Origin: Ideonella aquatica
Lineage (GTDB): Bacteria > Pseudomonadota > Gammaproteobacteria > Burkholderiales > Burkholderiaceae_C
Direction of reading: 5' to 3'
Assembly (NCBI RefSeq): GCF_018069755.1
Contig: NZ_JAGQDE010000019.1
Span: 21,956 to 85,955 of the forward strand
DNA: 64,000 nucleotides
This document shows, in pieces, positions 34,479 to 45,145 of the stretch. Under the pieces are notes generated by a model, which saw only the letters and a program-made list of their open reading frames with translations, searched no databases and had not been told where the DNA came from. A program made the position numbers and the translations under genes. Positions within the stretch are counted from its first letter, which is position 1. Each line of letters opens with the position of its first letter.

Positions 34479-35261
34479 ATGCAACTCTGCGCGGTCATTG
34501 AAGACCTGTACATGTTCAACGAAGCCGGCGACATCCCGGCGCGCATCCGCGCCGCCGCCGCGGCCGGCTTGAAGAAGGTCGAGTTCCACATGTGGAACCA
34601 GGTGGATCTGGACGCGGTCGCGGCTGCGCTGCAGGAGACCGGCGTCCAGCTGAAGAGCATCACCGTGGGCCCGCGGGTGGGCTGCGTGGACCGCAGCAAG
34701 ACCGACTTCATCGTGGAGGCGCTGGAGCGCACCATCGTCGCCTGCCGGCGCCTGGGTGCGACCGACATGGTGATCGCCGGTGGCCCGGCGCTGAAGGGCG
34801 TCTCGGCCGCCGAGCAGCACGACGCGATGGTGCACAACCTGAAGCACCTGGCCCCGGTCGCCGCCGCGGCCGGCATGCGCCTGCTGCTCGAGCCGCTGAA
34901 CACCCGCATCGACCACCCGGGCTTCTTCATGGCCTCGGCCATCGAGGGCCTGGACATCGTCGAAGCCGTGAACCACCCGGCGGTGCGTCTGCTGTACGAC
35001 GCGTACCACGCCGCAGTGATGGGCGAGGACCACCGCCAGATCCTGCAGCGCGCCCACCTGATCGGCTACGTGCAGGTGGCCGACACCAACGGCCGCCACG
35101 AACCCGGCACCGGCACCATCGACTGGGCCACCTGGCTGGCCGACCTGACCGCCGCCGGCTACACCGGCGACATCGGCCTGGAGTACCGCCCGAGCAACGG
35201 CACCCTGGCCTCGCTGCAGCGCACGCGCGAGGTCTTCGGCATCGCGGGGGCCGCGGCGTGA
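34479..35261 (+). CDS. Hydroxypyruvate isomerase-like TIM barrel
   Basis: A 260-residue protein of the hydroxypyruvate isomerase/IolH-like branch of the TIM-barrel family. Key strands are LLLEPLNTRIDHPGFF, VRLLYDAYHAAVMGE, IGYVQVADTNGRHEPGTG and GDIGLEYRPS, giving the E-D-H/Q-E metal site. It is followed, with GTGA overlap, by a paralogue. Enzymes of this branch isomerise small keto/aldo sugars, including 3-keto hexoses in some pathways. The actual substrate is unknown. Confidence 0.78.
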   Translation: MQLCAVIEDLYMFNEAGDIPARIRAAAAAGLKKVEFHMWNQVDLDAVAAALQETGVQLKSITVGPRVGCVDRSKTDFIVEALERTIVACRRLGATDMVIAGGPALKGVSAAEQHDAMVHNLKHLAPVAAAAGMRLLLEPLNTRIDHPGFFMASAIEGLDIVEAVNHPAVRLLYDAYHAAVMGEDHRQILQRAHLIGYVQVADTNGRHEPGTGTIDWATWLADLTAAGYTGDIGLEYRPSNGTLASLQRTREVFGIAGAAA

Positions 35262-36049
35262 AGCTGATCCCCTGCATCGAGATGCTCTACAAGGCCGAGC
35301 ATCCTGCCTTCCTCGACCGCTTTCGCGCGGCCCAGGCCGATGGCTTCGACGCCGTGGACACCTGGCTCTGGCGCGACAAACCGATCGATGCCATGGTCGA
35401 TGTGGTGGCCGAGACCGGCGTGCAGGTCTCCAGCCTGTGCGCCGACCCGCGCGCCAGCCTGGTCCAACCGGCCGAGCACGCCACCGTGCTGGGCGCCGTG
35501 CGTGATGCGGTGCCGGTGGCGCGGCGCGTGAACAGCCAACTGAAGGGTGCCGGGCCGGCCGCCCGCATCATCCTGGCCTCGGGCTTCTCGGTGCCCGGCG
35601 TGGCCGAGGCCGAGCAGCGCGCCAACATCGTCGGCGTCCTGCGCGAGGCCGCCCGCATCGCCGCCGATGGCGGCGTCGAGCTGCTGCTGGAGCCGGTGCA
35701 CATGGTCATCGGCGGCAACCTGATGGCGGTGCACGCCGTGCGCCAGGGCCTGGACATCGTCGAGGCGGTGGACCACCCGGCGCTGCGCCTGCTGGCCGAC
35801 GTCTACCACGGCGCTGTCAGTGGCGAGACCTTCGCCCAGGCCTTTGCCGATCGCACCGAGTTGATCAGCCATGTGCAGGTGGCCGACTTTGAGGGCCGCC
35901 ATGAACCCGGCACCGGCCAGCTCGACTGGTCGGGTCTGCTGCCGCTGCTGCGCCAGCGCGGCTACACCGGCGCCATCGGCCTGGAGTACCTGCCCACGCT
36001 GCCTATCGATCAATCGCTGGCGCTGACGCGCCGCCACCTGGGCCTGTGA
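35258..36049 (+). CDS. Hydroxypyruvate isomerase-like TIM barrel, tandem paralogue
   Basis: A 263-residue paralogue of the preceding protein, starting at a GTG that overlaps the previous TGA. Shared segments are LLLEPVHMVIGGNLM, LRLLADVYHGAVSGE, HVQVADFEGRHEPGTGQLDW and GAIGLEYLPT. Metal ligands are conserved, so both copies should be active. The tandem suggests a heteromer or divergence toward two keto-sugar substrates. Confidence 0.78.
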   Translation: MKLIPCIEMLYKAEHPAFLDRFRAAQADGFDAVDTWLWRDKPIDAMVDVVAETGVQVSSLCADPRASLVQPAEHATVLGAVRDAVPVARRVNSQLKGAGPAARIILASGFSVPGVAEAEQRANIVGVLREAARIAADGGVELLLEPVHMVIGGNLMAVHAVRQGLDIVEAVDHPALRLLADVYHGAVSGETFAQAFADRTELISHVQVADFEGRHEPGTGQLDWSGLLPLLRQRGYTGAIGLEYLPTLPIDQSLALTRRHLGL

Positions 36050-36071
36050 GCCCGCCAAGGAACACCCACGC

Positions 36072-36848
36072 ATGAACACGCCCATGCCTGCCACCGCCGA
36101 TCTGGCCGCCCACATCGCCGCCCTGGAAGCCCGCGTCGCCCGCGCCGAAGCGCGCGGCGAGGTGGAGAACCTGTTCTCCAACTACATGCACCTGCACAAC
36201 GGCTACGAGGACGCCCGGATCATCGACATGTGGGTCAAGCCCGGTACGCCGGGCATGCGCGCCCAGTACTCGAACAAGGGCATCTACACGAGCTGGGAGA
36301 CGATCACCGAATACCACCGCGGCCGCCCCTCGCCGGTGGGCAAGCTGCTGCTGCACTACAGCACCACGCCGTCGATCCAGGTGGCGGCCGATGGCCGCAG
36401 CGCGCGCGGCATCTGGATCGTCGGTGGGGTGGAGTCGGGACTGACCGATCCCGCCCAGGCCGCCAATGCGCCCGACTTCCTGTACGAGAAGGATCTGGTC
36501 AACGGCCAGAAGGTCTGGGCCCACTGGGTGGCCATGAAGTACGAGATGCATGCGCTGCTGCAGGACGGCGTCTGGAAGATCTGGCGCTTCCGCTGCTTCG
36601 AGGTCTTCCGCGCGCCCTATGGCCGCAACTGGATCGACTTTGCCGCCTGCACCGAGGCCGTCCCCGACTTCCAGCGCTTCCACGAGAACCTGGCCTACTT
36701 CGGCCACGACGGCAAGCCGGTGTGGCTGCCCGACACCGACCGGCCCGCCGAGGACTTCTACCAGGCCTACAGCACCCAGACCGCGCAGGCCGTGGTGCCG
36801 CGTCCGCCCGCGCCCTACGACACCGACCCCGAGACCCCCGCCGCCTGA
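36072..36848 (+). CDS. SnoaL/NTF2-like protein next to the GMC oxidoreductase gene
   Basis: A 258-residue protein. A helical N-terminus (LAAHIAALEARVARAEARGEVENLFSNYMHLHNGYED) leads into an NTF2-like domain typical of SnoaL-like proteins, with SIQVAADGRSARGIWIVGGVESG and KYEMHALLQDGVWKIWRFRCFEVFRAPYGR; the tail is long and Pro-rich. Function is unknown. It lies 13 bp before the GMC oxidoreductase gene and may help that enzyme or act on a neighbouring intermediate. Confidence 0.75.
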   Translation: MNTPMPATADLAAHIAALEARVARAEARGEVENLFSNYMHLHNGYEDARIIDMWVKPGTPGMRAQYSNKGIYTSWETITEYHRGRPSPVGKLLLHYSTTPSIQVAADGRSARGIWIVGGVESGLTDPAQAANAPDFLYEKDLVNGQKVWAHWVAMKYEMHALLQDGVWKIWRFRCFEVFRAPYGRNWIDFAACTEAVPDFQRFHENLAYFGHDGKPVWLPDTDRPAEDFYQAYSTQTAQAVVPRPPAPYDTDPETPAA

Positions 36849-36861
36849 ACGGCTGTTGCCC

Positions 36862-38538
36862 ATGACCCAAGACCACTTCGACGCGATCGTCGTTGGCTCC
36901 GGTGCCACCGGCGGCATCGCCGCCAAGGAACTCACCGAGGCCGGCCTGAACGTGCTGGTGCTGGAGGCCGGCGGCCCGCTGCCCGAGGCCCAGTTCGAAG
37001 CCGCCGCCAAGGCCCAGTTCGCCGCCATCGGCTCCTGGGCCCGCATCAAGGCCGGCCTGAGCGGCCAACACAAGCAGGCGCTGACCTCGTTCTACTCGCC
37101 CGAGAAGGCTTTCCTGTTCGTCAACGACAACGAGCACCCTTACGAGTCGCCGCAGGACTTCTACCTGTGGCTGCGCGGCAAGCAGGTGGGCGGGCGCTTC
37201 CTGTCCTGGGGGCGGGTGGCGCTGCGCATGTCGGACTACACCTTCAAGTTCAAGAGCCATGAAGGGCAGGGCTTCGACTGGCCGATCAGCTACGCCGATC
37301 TGGCGCCCTACTACGAGCAGGTCGAGCGCACGCTGGGCGTGGTGGGCAACGACGACGGCATCGACTACTGCCCGTCGGGCAGCTATGCCAAGGCCGCCGG
37401 CCTGAGCCGCGCCGAGCAGCAGTTCAAGCAGCGCGTCGAGGCCCGCTGGGGCGATGCCAAGGTCATGGCCTGGCGCTATGTGCGCAAGGAAGCCACGCCG
37501 GTCGATGCCAACGGCCACCGCACCACCGTGCCCCTGGCCGCCGCGGCCGCCACCGGGCGGCTGACGCTGCGCGCCCAGTCGCCGGTCGAGCGCGTCAACA
37601 CCGATGCACGTACCGGCCGGGCCACCGGCGTCACCTACATCGACAAGGCCACCGGCACACGCCATGAGGCGCGTGCCAACGTGGTGATGCTGTGCGCCTC
37701 CACCATCGAGAGCATCCGCCTGCTGCTGAACTCGGGCGGCGGCCAGCACCCGCACGGCCTGGGCAATGCGTCGGGTCTGGTCGGGCGCTACTTCATGGAC
37801 CAGATGCTGACGCTGGGCTTCGGCACCGTGCCGGGTTTCAAGGGCGGCGAGCTGGTGGACGGCACTTCGCCGGCCGACAACCACGGCGGCGTCTACATCC
37901 CGCGCTTCCGGCAACTGCGCCAGCCCGGTGAGCTGGGCTATGCCGGCGGCTTCAACATCCAGGGCATCGTCGGGCGGCCGATGCTGCCGCCGCACATGGA
38001 CTCGGTCTTCGGCCTCACCGGCCACGGCGAGATCCTGCCGCACGCCGAAAACCAGGTGCGCCTGGCCGCCCGCCGCGACCGCCTGGGCGTGCCCATCCCC
38101 TCGGTCAGCGTGCGCCTGCGCGACAACGACCTGAAGCTGCTGCGCGACCAGGTCGAAACGCAGAAGGCGATGATGCAGGAGGCCGGCCTGTCGCCCGACT
38201 TCCTGATCAGCCCGCTGGGCATCGGCTCGGACGGCCCGTTCATGCCGAACAACAAGTGGTACGAGCGCCTGATGTTCCGCCTGGCCTACAAGCGCAGCGT
38301 GGCGGTGGGCGGTGCGATCCACGAGTGCGGCGGCGCCCGCATGGGCAGCGATCCGGCCAGCTCGGTGCTCAATGCGCACAACCAGGTCTGGGGCGCGCCC
38401 AATGTGTTCGTCACCGACAGCAGCTGCTTCGTGACCAACGGCACCTGCGGACCGACGCTGACCACGATGGCGCTGACCGCGCGCGCCTGCGCCTACATTG
38501 CCAGCGAGTACGGCCATTCGGCCGAACTGCGCGCCTGA
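36862..38538 (+). CDS. GMC-family FAD oxidoreductase, candidate C-glycoside 3-oxidase
   Basis: A 558-residue glucose-methanol-choline oxidoreductase. The FAD motif is FDAIVVGSGATGGIAAKELTEAGLNVLVLEAGG. A bacterial pyranose-oxidase-like GMC signature appears as IHECGGARMGSDPASSVLNAHNQVWGAPNVFVTDSS, with the second catalytic region CFVTNGTCGPTLTTMALTARA near the C-terminus, where N replaces the usual second histidine, as in pyranose-oxidase-type enzymes. Characterised relatives such as CarA oxidise the sugar C3 of C-glycosides before lyase action. Its position after the deglycosidase genes supports that role; substrate is inferred. Confidence 0.85.
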   Translation: MTQDHFDAIVVGSGATGGIAAKELTEAGLNVLVLEAGGPLPEAQFEAAAKAQFAAIGSWARIKAGLSGQHKQALTSFYSPEKAFLFVNDNEHPYESPQDFYLWLRGKQVGGRFLSWGRVALRMSDYTFKFKSHEGQGFDWPISYADLAPYYEQVERTLGVVGNDDGIDYCPSGSYAKAAGLSRAEQQFKQRVEARWGDAKVMAWRYVRKEATPVDANGHRTTVPLAAAAATGRLTLRAQSPVERVNTDARTGRATGVTYIDKATGTRHEARANVVMLCASTIESIRLLLNSGGGQHPHGLGNASGLVGRYFMDQMLTLGFGTVPGFKGGELVDGTSPADNHGGVYIPRFRQLRQPGELGYAGGFNIQGIVGRPMLPPHMDSVFGLTGHGEILPHAENQVRLAARRDRLGVPIPSVSVRLRDNDLKLLRDQVETQKAMMQEAGLSPDFLISPLGIGSDGPFMPNNKWYERLMFRLAYKRSVAVGGAIHECGGARMGSDPASSVLNAHNQVWGAPNVFVTDSSCFVTNGTCGPTLTTMALTARACAYIASEYGHSAELRA

Positions 38539-38560
38539 TACGTACAACACGGAGACAGCC

Positions 38561-39751
38561 ATGCACACGCCACGCCGCGCCGGCATCGCCCAAGGGCTGG
38601 TGATCATCCTGATCGGCCTGCTGCCGATGATGGCGATCGTCACGCTGATGCCCATCGTCCCTGCGCTGGTGAAGAACTTTGCGCATGTGCCGAACATCCA
38701 GACACTGGCGCCGCTGGTGCTGTCGGCGCCGGGCCTGTGCGTGGCGCTGTTCTCGCCCTTCGCCGGCACGCTGACCGACCGCATCGGCCGACGCCGGCTG
38801 CTGCTGATCTTCACCACGCTCTACGGCCTGGGCGGTGTGCTGCCCTACTTCATCACCAGCTTCGAGGCGCTGTTCGCTGGTCGGCTGCTGCTGGGCGTGG
38901 GCGAGGCCTTCATCCTGACCGTGGGCAACGCGCTGCTGGGCGACTACTTCGAGAAGGAAGAGCGCGCCAAGTGGCTGATGTGGCAGAGCCTGACCGGCCC
39001 CGCCGCGGGTGTCTTCCTGGTGACCTCCAGCGGCCGGCTGTCGATGCTGGAGTGGAATCTGCCCTTTCTGATCTACGGCCTGGCGCTGCTGCTGGCGATC
39101 TTCGCCTTCTTCACCGCCTACGAGCCCGACCGCAGCGGCCAGCAGGCCGTCAACGAGCCGGGCACGGCGACGATGATGGCCTTCCCCAGCGGGCTGATGG
39201 TGCGCATCGCGGCGTCCACGTTCGCGCTGTCGGCGCTGTACTTCGTCTACACGCTGCAGTTCTCGCTGGCGCTCGACGAAATGGGCGTCAAGAAGGGCAG
39301 CGAGCTGGGCAACTACACGGCGGTGGCCAGCATCGGCGTGCCGGTGGGCGCGCTGCTGTTCAAGTTCGTCGCCAAGCGCAGCAATGCGGCCCAGTTCACC
39401 GTGGTCTTCCTGCTGCTGGGCCTGGGTATGGTGGGCATTGGCCTGAACCTGGGCCTGGAGCCGGCCATCGCCTGTGCCTTCGTGCAGCAGCTGGGGGCCG
39501 GCATGGTGATCCCGGTGCTGATCAGCTGGAGCCTGCGCGAGCTGCCCGAGCGCTTCCGCGGCCGCGGCATGGGCTGGTGGTGCAGCGCCTTCTTCCTGGG
39601 CCAGTTCGTCTCGCCCTTCTTCGTGAGCTTCGTGCGCGGCTGGGCCGGCAGCCTGCTCAACACCTTCGTGGTCTGCGGCCTGATCTGCATCGTCATCGCG
39701 CTGAGCCAGGGCCTGAGCCACCGGCGCGCGATGCTGGTGCCGGCGCGCTGA
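38561..39751 (+). CDS. MFS transporter
   Basis: A 396-residue major facilitator with about 12 hydrophobic segments. The cytoplasmic loop motif between helices 2 and 3 is GTLTDRIGRRRLLLI, and the start at 38561 follows GGAGAC. It sits between the GMC oxidoreductase and a DHA2-type transporter gene. It probably carries a glycoside, sugar or aglycone across the inner membrane, in step with the TonB receptor. Direction and substrate cannot be read. Confidence 0.87.
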   Translation: MHTPRRAGIAQGLVIILIGLLPMMAIVTLMPIVPALVKNFAHVPNIQTLAPLVLSAPGLCVALFSPFAGTLTDRIGRRRLLLIFTTLYGLGGVLPYFITSFEALFAGRLLLGVGEAFILTVGNALLGDYFEKEERAKWLMWQSLTGPAAGVFLVTSSGRLSMLEWNLPFLIYGLALLLAIFAFFTAYEPDRSGQQAVNEPGTATMMAFPSGLMVRIAASTFALSALYFVYTLQFSLALDEMGVKKGSELGNYTAVASIGVPVGALLFKFVAKRSNAAQFTVVFLLLGLGMVGIGLNLGLEPAIACAFVQQLGAGMVIPVLISWSLRELPERFRGRGMGWWCSAFFLGQFVSPFFVSFVRGWAGSLLNTFVVCGLICIVIALSQGLSHRRAMLVPAR

Positions 39752-39822
39752 GCAGGCGTCCCTGCTGAATGTCCCTGACCTCCCGGCTGCGGCCGGGGGC
39801 TGGCCACGCCTTTGCCTGATCC

Positions 39823-41283
39823 ATGAGCCTGCCCACCCTGTCCAGCACTGCGCCACCCCTGGTGGGTCGGCGCCGCACCTGGGCCTTCGCCATCGTCGCC
39901 ATCGCCTTCGTGATGGACCTGCTGGACGTCACCATCGTCAACGTGGCGCTGCCGGCCATCGGCCGCTCGCTGCAGGCCGGGCAGGCGCAGGTGGCCTGGA
40001 TCGTCGCCGGCTATGCGCTGGCCTTTGCCGTGCTGCTGGTGATCGGCGGCCGGCTGGGCGACCTGTACGGCCACCGCACGATGTTCCTGTGGGGCGTGGC
40101 CAGCTTCACGCTGGCCTCGGCGGCCTGTGGCCTGGCGGGTTCGGCCGATGCGCTGGTGCTGGCGCGGCTGGCGCAGGGCGCCTGCGCCGCCATCATGGTG
40201 CCGCAGGTGCTGACGCTGATGCAGGCGATGTATGCGCCGCACGAACGCATGCGCGCCTTCACCATCTTCGGCCTGCTGGGCGGCGTGTCGTCGGCGCTGG
40301 GACCCGTGGTCGGCGGGCTGATGGTGGACGCCAACCTGGCGGGCCTGGGCTGGCGGCTGGTGTTCCTGATCAACCTGCCGGTGGGGCTGCTGGCGATCGC
40401 CGGTGCGCTGCGCCTGCTGCCGCAGGACCCGCCGCAGCCCGGCACCGTGCTGGACCTGGGCGGCACGCTGTGGTGCCTGGCGGCGGCGGTGGCCTGGGCG
40501 GTGCCGCTGGTGCAGGGGCCCGAGCAGGGCTGGACGCTGCCGCTGTTCGCGCTGCTGGCCTGTGCGCCTGGCTTCACGCTCGGCCTGTGGCAGCACTGCC
40601 GCCGGCTGGAGGCCCGCGGCGGGCAGCCGATCGTGCAGCCCTCGCTGCTGGAGGACCGTGGCTACCGGCTCGGGCTGGGGCTGTCGCTGCTGTGCACCGG
40701 TGTGCTGCCGGCCTACCTGTTCGTGATGACCCTGGCCTGGCAGCTGGGCGCCGGCCTCAGCGCGACGCAGATGTCGCTGCTGTCGATGCCGATTGCATTG
40801 GGTGTGATGCTCAGCGTCAGCACGCTCGGCCGCATCGCCTTCCAGCACCTGGGTGGCCGCTGCATCGGCCTGGGCCTGGGCATCCAGGCGCTGGGCATCG
40901 CACTGATGGCGGTGATCAGCGCCGGCGGGCTGGGCGAGCCGGTGCAGCAGGTGCTGGCCCCGCTGGGCCTGCTGGCGCAGGGCCTGCTGGGCCTGGGCGT
41001 GGGTTTCATCGGACCGCCGCTGACCGCGGTCACGCTGCAGTCGGTGCCGCGCGCGCAGGCCGGCGGGGCCTCGGGCGCGGTCAACGCGGGCCGGCAGTTC
41101 GCGGCGGTGCTGGCGATCGCGCTGGTGGCGGCGCTGCTGCCCAGCGGCCCCGGCCAGGCCTTCACGCCGCGCACGCTGCTGCAGGCGCTGCCGGTGCTGA
41201 TGGGCTTGCTGCTGTTGAGCATCGGCCTGGCGTGGCGGCTGCCCGCCGTGCCGCCAACCCCCGTGCCCGCCGCGGCGCACTGA
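39823..41283 (+). CDS. MFS transporter, DHA2 drug/H+ antiporter type
   Basis: A 486-residue MFS protein with many hydrophobic segments and the DHA2 signatures AFVMDLLDVTIVNVALPAIGRSL (helix 1) and GGRLGDLYGHRTMFLWG (loop 2-3). Members usually export drugs or toxic organics by proton antiport. In this context it may expel a phenolic aglycone or pathway intermediate. It lies 71 bp after the preceding transporter gene and 20 bp before a dehydrogenase gene. Confidence 0.87.
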   Translation: MSLPTLSSTAPPLVGRRRTWAFAIVAIAFVMDLLDVTIVNVALPAIGRSLQAGQAQVAWIVAGYALAFAVLLVIGGRLGDLYGHRTMFLWGVASFTLASAACGLAGSADALVLARLAQGACAAIMVPQVLTLMQAMYAPHERMRAFTIFGLLGGVSSALGPVVGGLMVDANLAGLGWRLVFLINLPVGLLAIAGALRLLPQDPPQPGTVLDLGGTLWCLAAAVAWAVPLVQGPEQGWTLPLFALLACAPGFTLGLWQHCRRLEARGGQPIVQPSLLEDRGYRLGLGLSLLCTGVLPAYLFVMTLAWQLGAGLSATQMSLLSMPIALGVMLSVSTLGRIAFQHLGGRCIGLGLGIQALGIALMAVISAGGLGEPVQQVLAPLGLLAQGLLGLGVGFIGPPLTAVTLQSVPRAQAGGASGAVNAGRQFAAVLAIALVAALLPSGPGQAFTPRTLLQALPVLMGLLLLSIGLAWRLPAVPPTPVPAAAH

Positions 41284-41303
41284 CGAACCAGGAGGAACAG
41301 GCC

Positions 41304-42310
41304 ATGACACAACACACGCCCGTGCGCTGGGCCGTGGTTGGCAGCGGCGGCATCGCCCGCCGCACCGTGGGCGACCTGCGCCTGTGCGAGGACGCGCAGG
41401 TGGTGGCGATCTGCTCGCGCTCGCGCGAGCGCGCCGAGGCCTTCGCGCAGGCGCATGGCCTGCCGCTGGCCTTCGACGACTTCGCCCGGCTGTGCGCCAG
41501 CGACCAGGTCGATGCGCTCTACATCGGCACCCCGCACGCCACCCACTTCGCGCTGGCCAGCCAGGCGCTGCGCGCCGGCAAGCATGTGCTGTGCGAGAAG
41601 CCGATGACGATGACCGCCGACGAGACCCGCGAGCTCGGCCGGCTGGCGCGGGCGCAGGGCGTCTTCCTGATGGAGGCGATGTGGATGAAGTTCAGCCCGG
41701 CAATGCGCCGCGCCGCCGAGCTGGTCGACGCCGGTGCCATCGGCGAGCCGCGCCTGCTGCAGGCCGGCCTGGGCTACCCGGTGCCGCCCGATGGCCCGGC
41801 ACGCTTCTGGGACCCGGCGCTGGGCGGTGGCGCGCTGTACGACATGGGCGTCTACACCATCACGCTGGCGCAGATGTTCCTGGGTGAGCTGGCCGAGATC
41901 TCGGTCACCGGCACGATGCGCCCCGACGGCGTGGACCTGGAGCAGGCGATCACGCTGCGCTACACCAGCGGCGCGCTGGCGCAGCTGGCCACCTCGATCA
42001 CCACGCTGATCCCGCCGCGCGGCTGGCTGGGTGGGCGCCGCGGCGCGATCGACTTCAAGGAGCCGCTGTTCTCGCCCGCCGGCTTCAAGCTGGTGACCGG
42101 CCAGCCGCCCGCGCCACCCACGGTGGAGGACCTGGATTTCCCCCGCGAGGGCGCCGGCTACGTGCCGATGTTTCGCGCCGTCAATGCCGCCATCCGCGAG
42201 GGTGCCACCGGGCATCCGCTGCACCCGGTCGAGGCCACTGCCGAGGTGCTGTCCATCATGCAGACCATCCAGGCCGAGCTGGCCGCCGAGCGCGATGCGA
42301 GGGCCGCCCC

Positions 42311-42314
<4 letters not shown>
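41304..42314 (+). CDS. Gfo/Idh/MocA-family dehydrogenase (second copy)
   Basis: A 336-residue oxidoreductase with Rossmann motif WAVVGSGGIARRTVGDL and an intact EKP motif (CEKPMTMTADETRE). The pattern MEAMWMKFSPAMRRAAELVDAGAIGEPRLLQAGLGYP and GGGALYDMGVYTITLAQMF is that of the dimeric dihydrodiol/D-xylose dehydrogenase-like group. It overlaps xylB by 4 bp. It could oxidise or reduce a pentose or hexose in the same pathway. It is distinct in sequence from the copy at 28.4 kb. Confidence 0.85.
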
Positions 42315-43777
<1,463 letters not shown>

Positions 43778-43818
43778 GACGCCCCGCCTTCTTCACCCTC
43801 ACCCCACCGAGACCCGCC

Positions 43819-45132
43819 ATGAGCTCTGTCTTCGCCGATCTGCCCACGGTCCGCTACGAAGGTCCGTCCTCCACCAACCCCTTCGCCTTTCGCTGGTACG
43901 ACGCCCAGCGCGTGGTGCTGGGCAAGACCCTGGCCGAGCACCTGCGCCCGGCGGTCTGCTACTGGCACAGCTTCTGCTGGGGCGGGCAGGACCCGTTCGC
44001 GCTGGGCGGCCCGCTGTTCGATCGGCCTTGGTTCAGCGGCGCGCCGCTGGCCGCAGCGCAGCTGAAGCTGGACAACGCCTTCGACTTCTTCCGCCGTCTG
44101 GGCTTGCCCTTCTGGTGCTTCCATGACCGCGATGTGGCCCCGGAAGGCGCCACGCTGCGCGAATCGAACGCGCTGCTCGATGCGGTGCTGGAGCGCGCCG
44201 CGCGCCAGATGCAGGACAGCGGCGTGCGCCTGCTGTGGGGCACGGCCAACCTGTTCTCGCACCCGCGCTACATGAGCGGTGCCGCCACCAACCCTGACCC
44301 CGAGGTGTATGCCTACGCCGCCGCACAGGTCCGGCACGCGATCGAGTGGACGCACCGCCTGGGCGGCGCCAACTATGTGCTGTGGGGCGGCCGCGAAGGC
44401 TACGAGAGCCTGCTCAACACCGACCTGAAGCGCGAGCTGGACCAGTACGGCCGTTTCCTGGCGGCGGTGGTCGAGCACAAGCACAAGATCGGCTTCACCG
44501 GCACCATCCTGATCGAGCCCAAGCCGCAGGAGCCCACCAAGCACCAGTACGACTACGACAGCGCCACGGTGGATGGCTTCCTGCGCCGCTACGGCCTGCA
44601 GGGCGAGGTCAAGCTCAACCTGGAGGTCAACCACGCCACGCTGGCCGGCCACAGCTTCGAGCACGAGGTGGCCACCGCCGCCGCGCTGGGCCTGCTGGGC
44701 TCGATCGACGCCAACCGCGGCGACGAGCAGCTGGGCTGGGACACCGACCAGTTCCCGAACAACCATGTGCAGCTGGTGCCGGCGATGCTGGAGATCATCC
44801 GCCACGGCGGCCTGGGGCAGGGCGGCATGAACTTCGACGCCAAGGTGCGCCGCCAGAGCATCGACCCCGAAGACCTGCTGATCGGCCACATCGGCGGCAT
44901 CGACACGCTGGCGCGCGCCTTTCTGTGCGCGGCCGAGCTGCAGGCGTCGGGCGAGCTGGAGCGTGCGGTGGAGCAGCGCTACGCCGGCTGGCAGGGCGAG
45001 CTGGGCCAGGCCATCCTGGGCGGCGCCAGCCTGGAGACGCTGGCTCAGCGCGTGCAGGCGCAGGACCTGTCGCCGCAGCCGCGCTCGGGCCGCCAGGAGC
45101 GGCTCGAGAACCTGGTCAACCGTTTCGTCTGA
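43819..45132 (+). CDS. xylA: Xylose isomerase
   Basis: A 437-residue class II xylose isomerase. Catalytic and metal regions are intact: [65 protein letters not shown] and [20 protein letters not shown]. It interconverts D-xylose and D-xylulose and can also isomerise glucose to fructose. Next to xylB it completes xylose use. At the end of the C-glycoside block it could serve pentose C-glycosides or the hexose product. Confidence 0.95.
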   Translation: MSSVFADLPTVRYEGPSSTNPFAFRWYDAQRVVLGKTLAEHLRPAVCYWHSFCWGGQDPFALGGPLFDRPWFSGAPLAAAQLKLDNAFDFFRRLGLPFWCFHDRDVAPEGATLRESNALLDAVLERAARQMQDSGVRLLWGTANLFSHPRYMSGAATNPDPEVYAYAAAQVRHAIEWTHRLGGANYVLWGGREGYESLLNTDLKRELDQYGRFLAAVVEHKHKIGFTGTILIEPKPQEPTKHQYDYDSATVDGFLRRYGLQGEVKLNLEVNHATLAGHSFEHEVATAAALGLLGSIDANRGDEQLGWDTDQFPNNHVQLVPAMLEIIRHGGLGQGGMNFDAKVRRQSIDPEDLLIGHIGGIDTLARAFLCAAELQASGELERAVEQRYAGWQGELGQAILGGASLETLAQRVQAQDLSPQPRSGRQERLENLVNRFV

Positions 45133-45145
45133 GCCGGAGGTGCTG

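Noticed and set aside
43965..43985. Sigma-54-like TGGCAC-N5-CTGC match
   Set aside because: It lies inside the xylA coding sequence where it encodes conserved residues (WHSFCW), so it is most likely chance.
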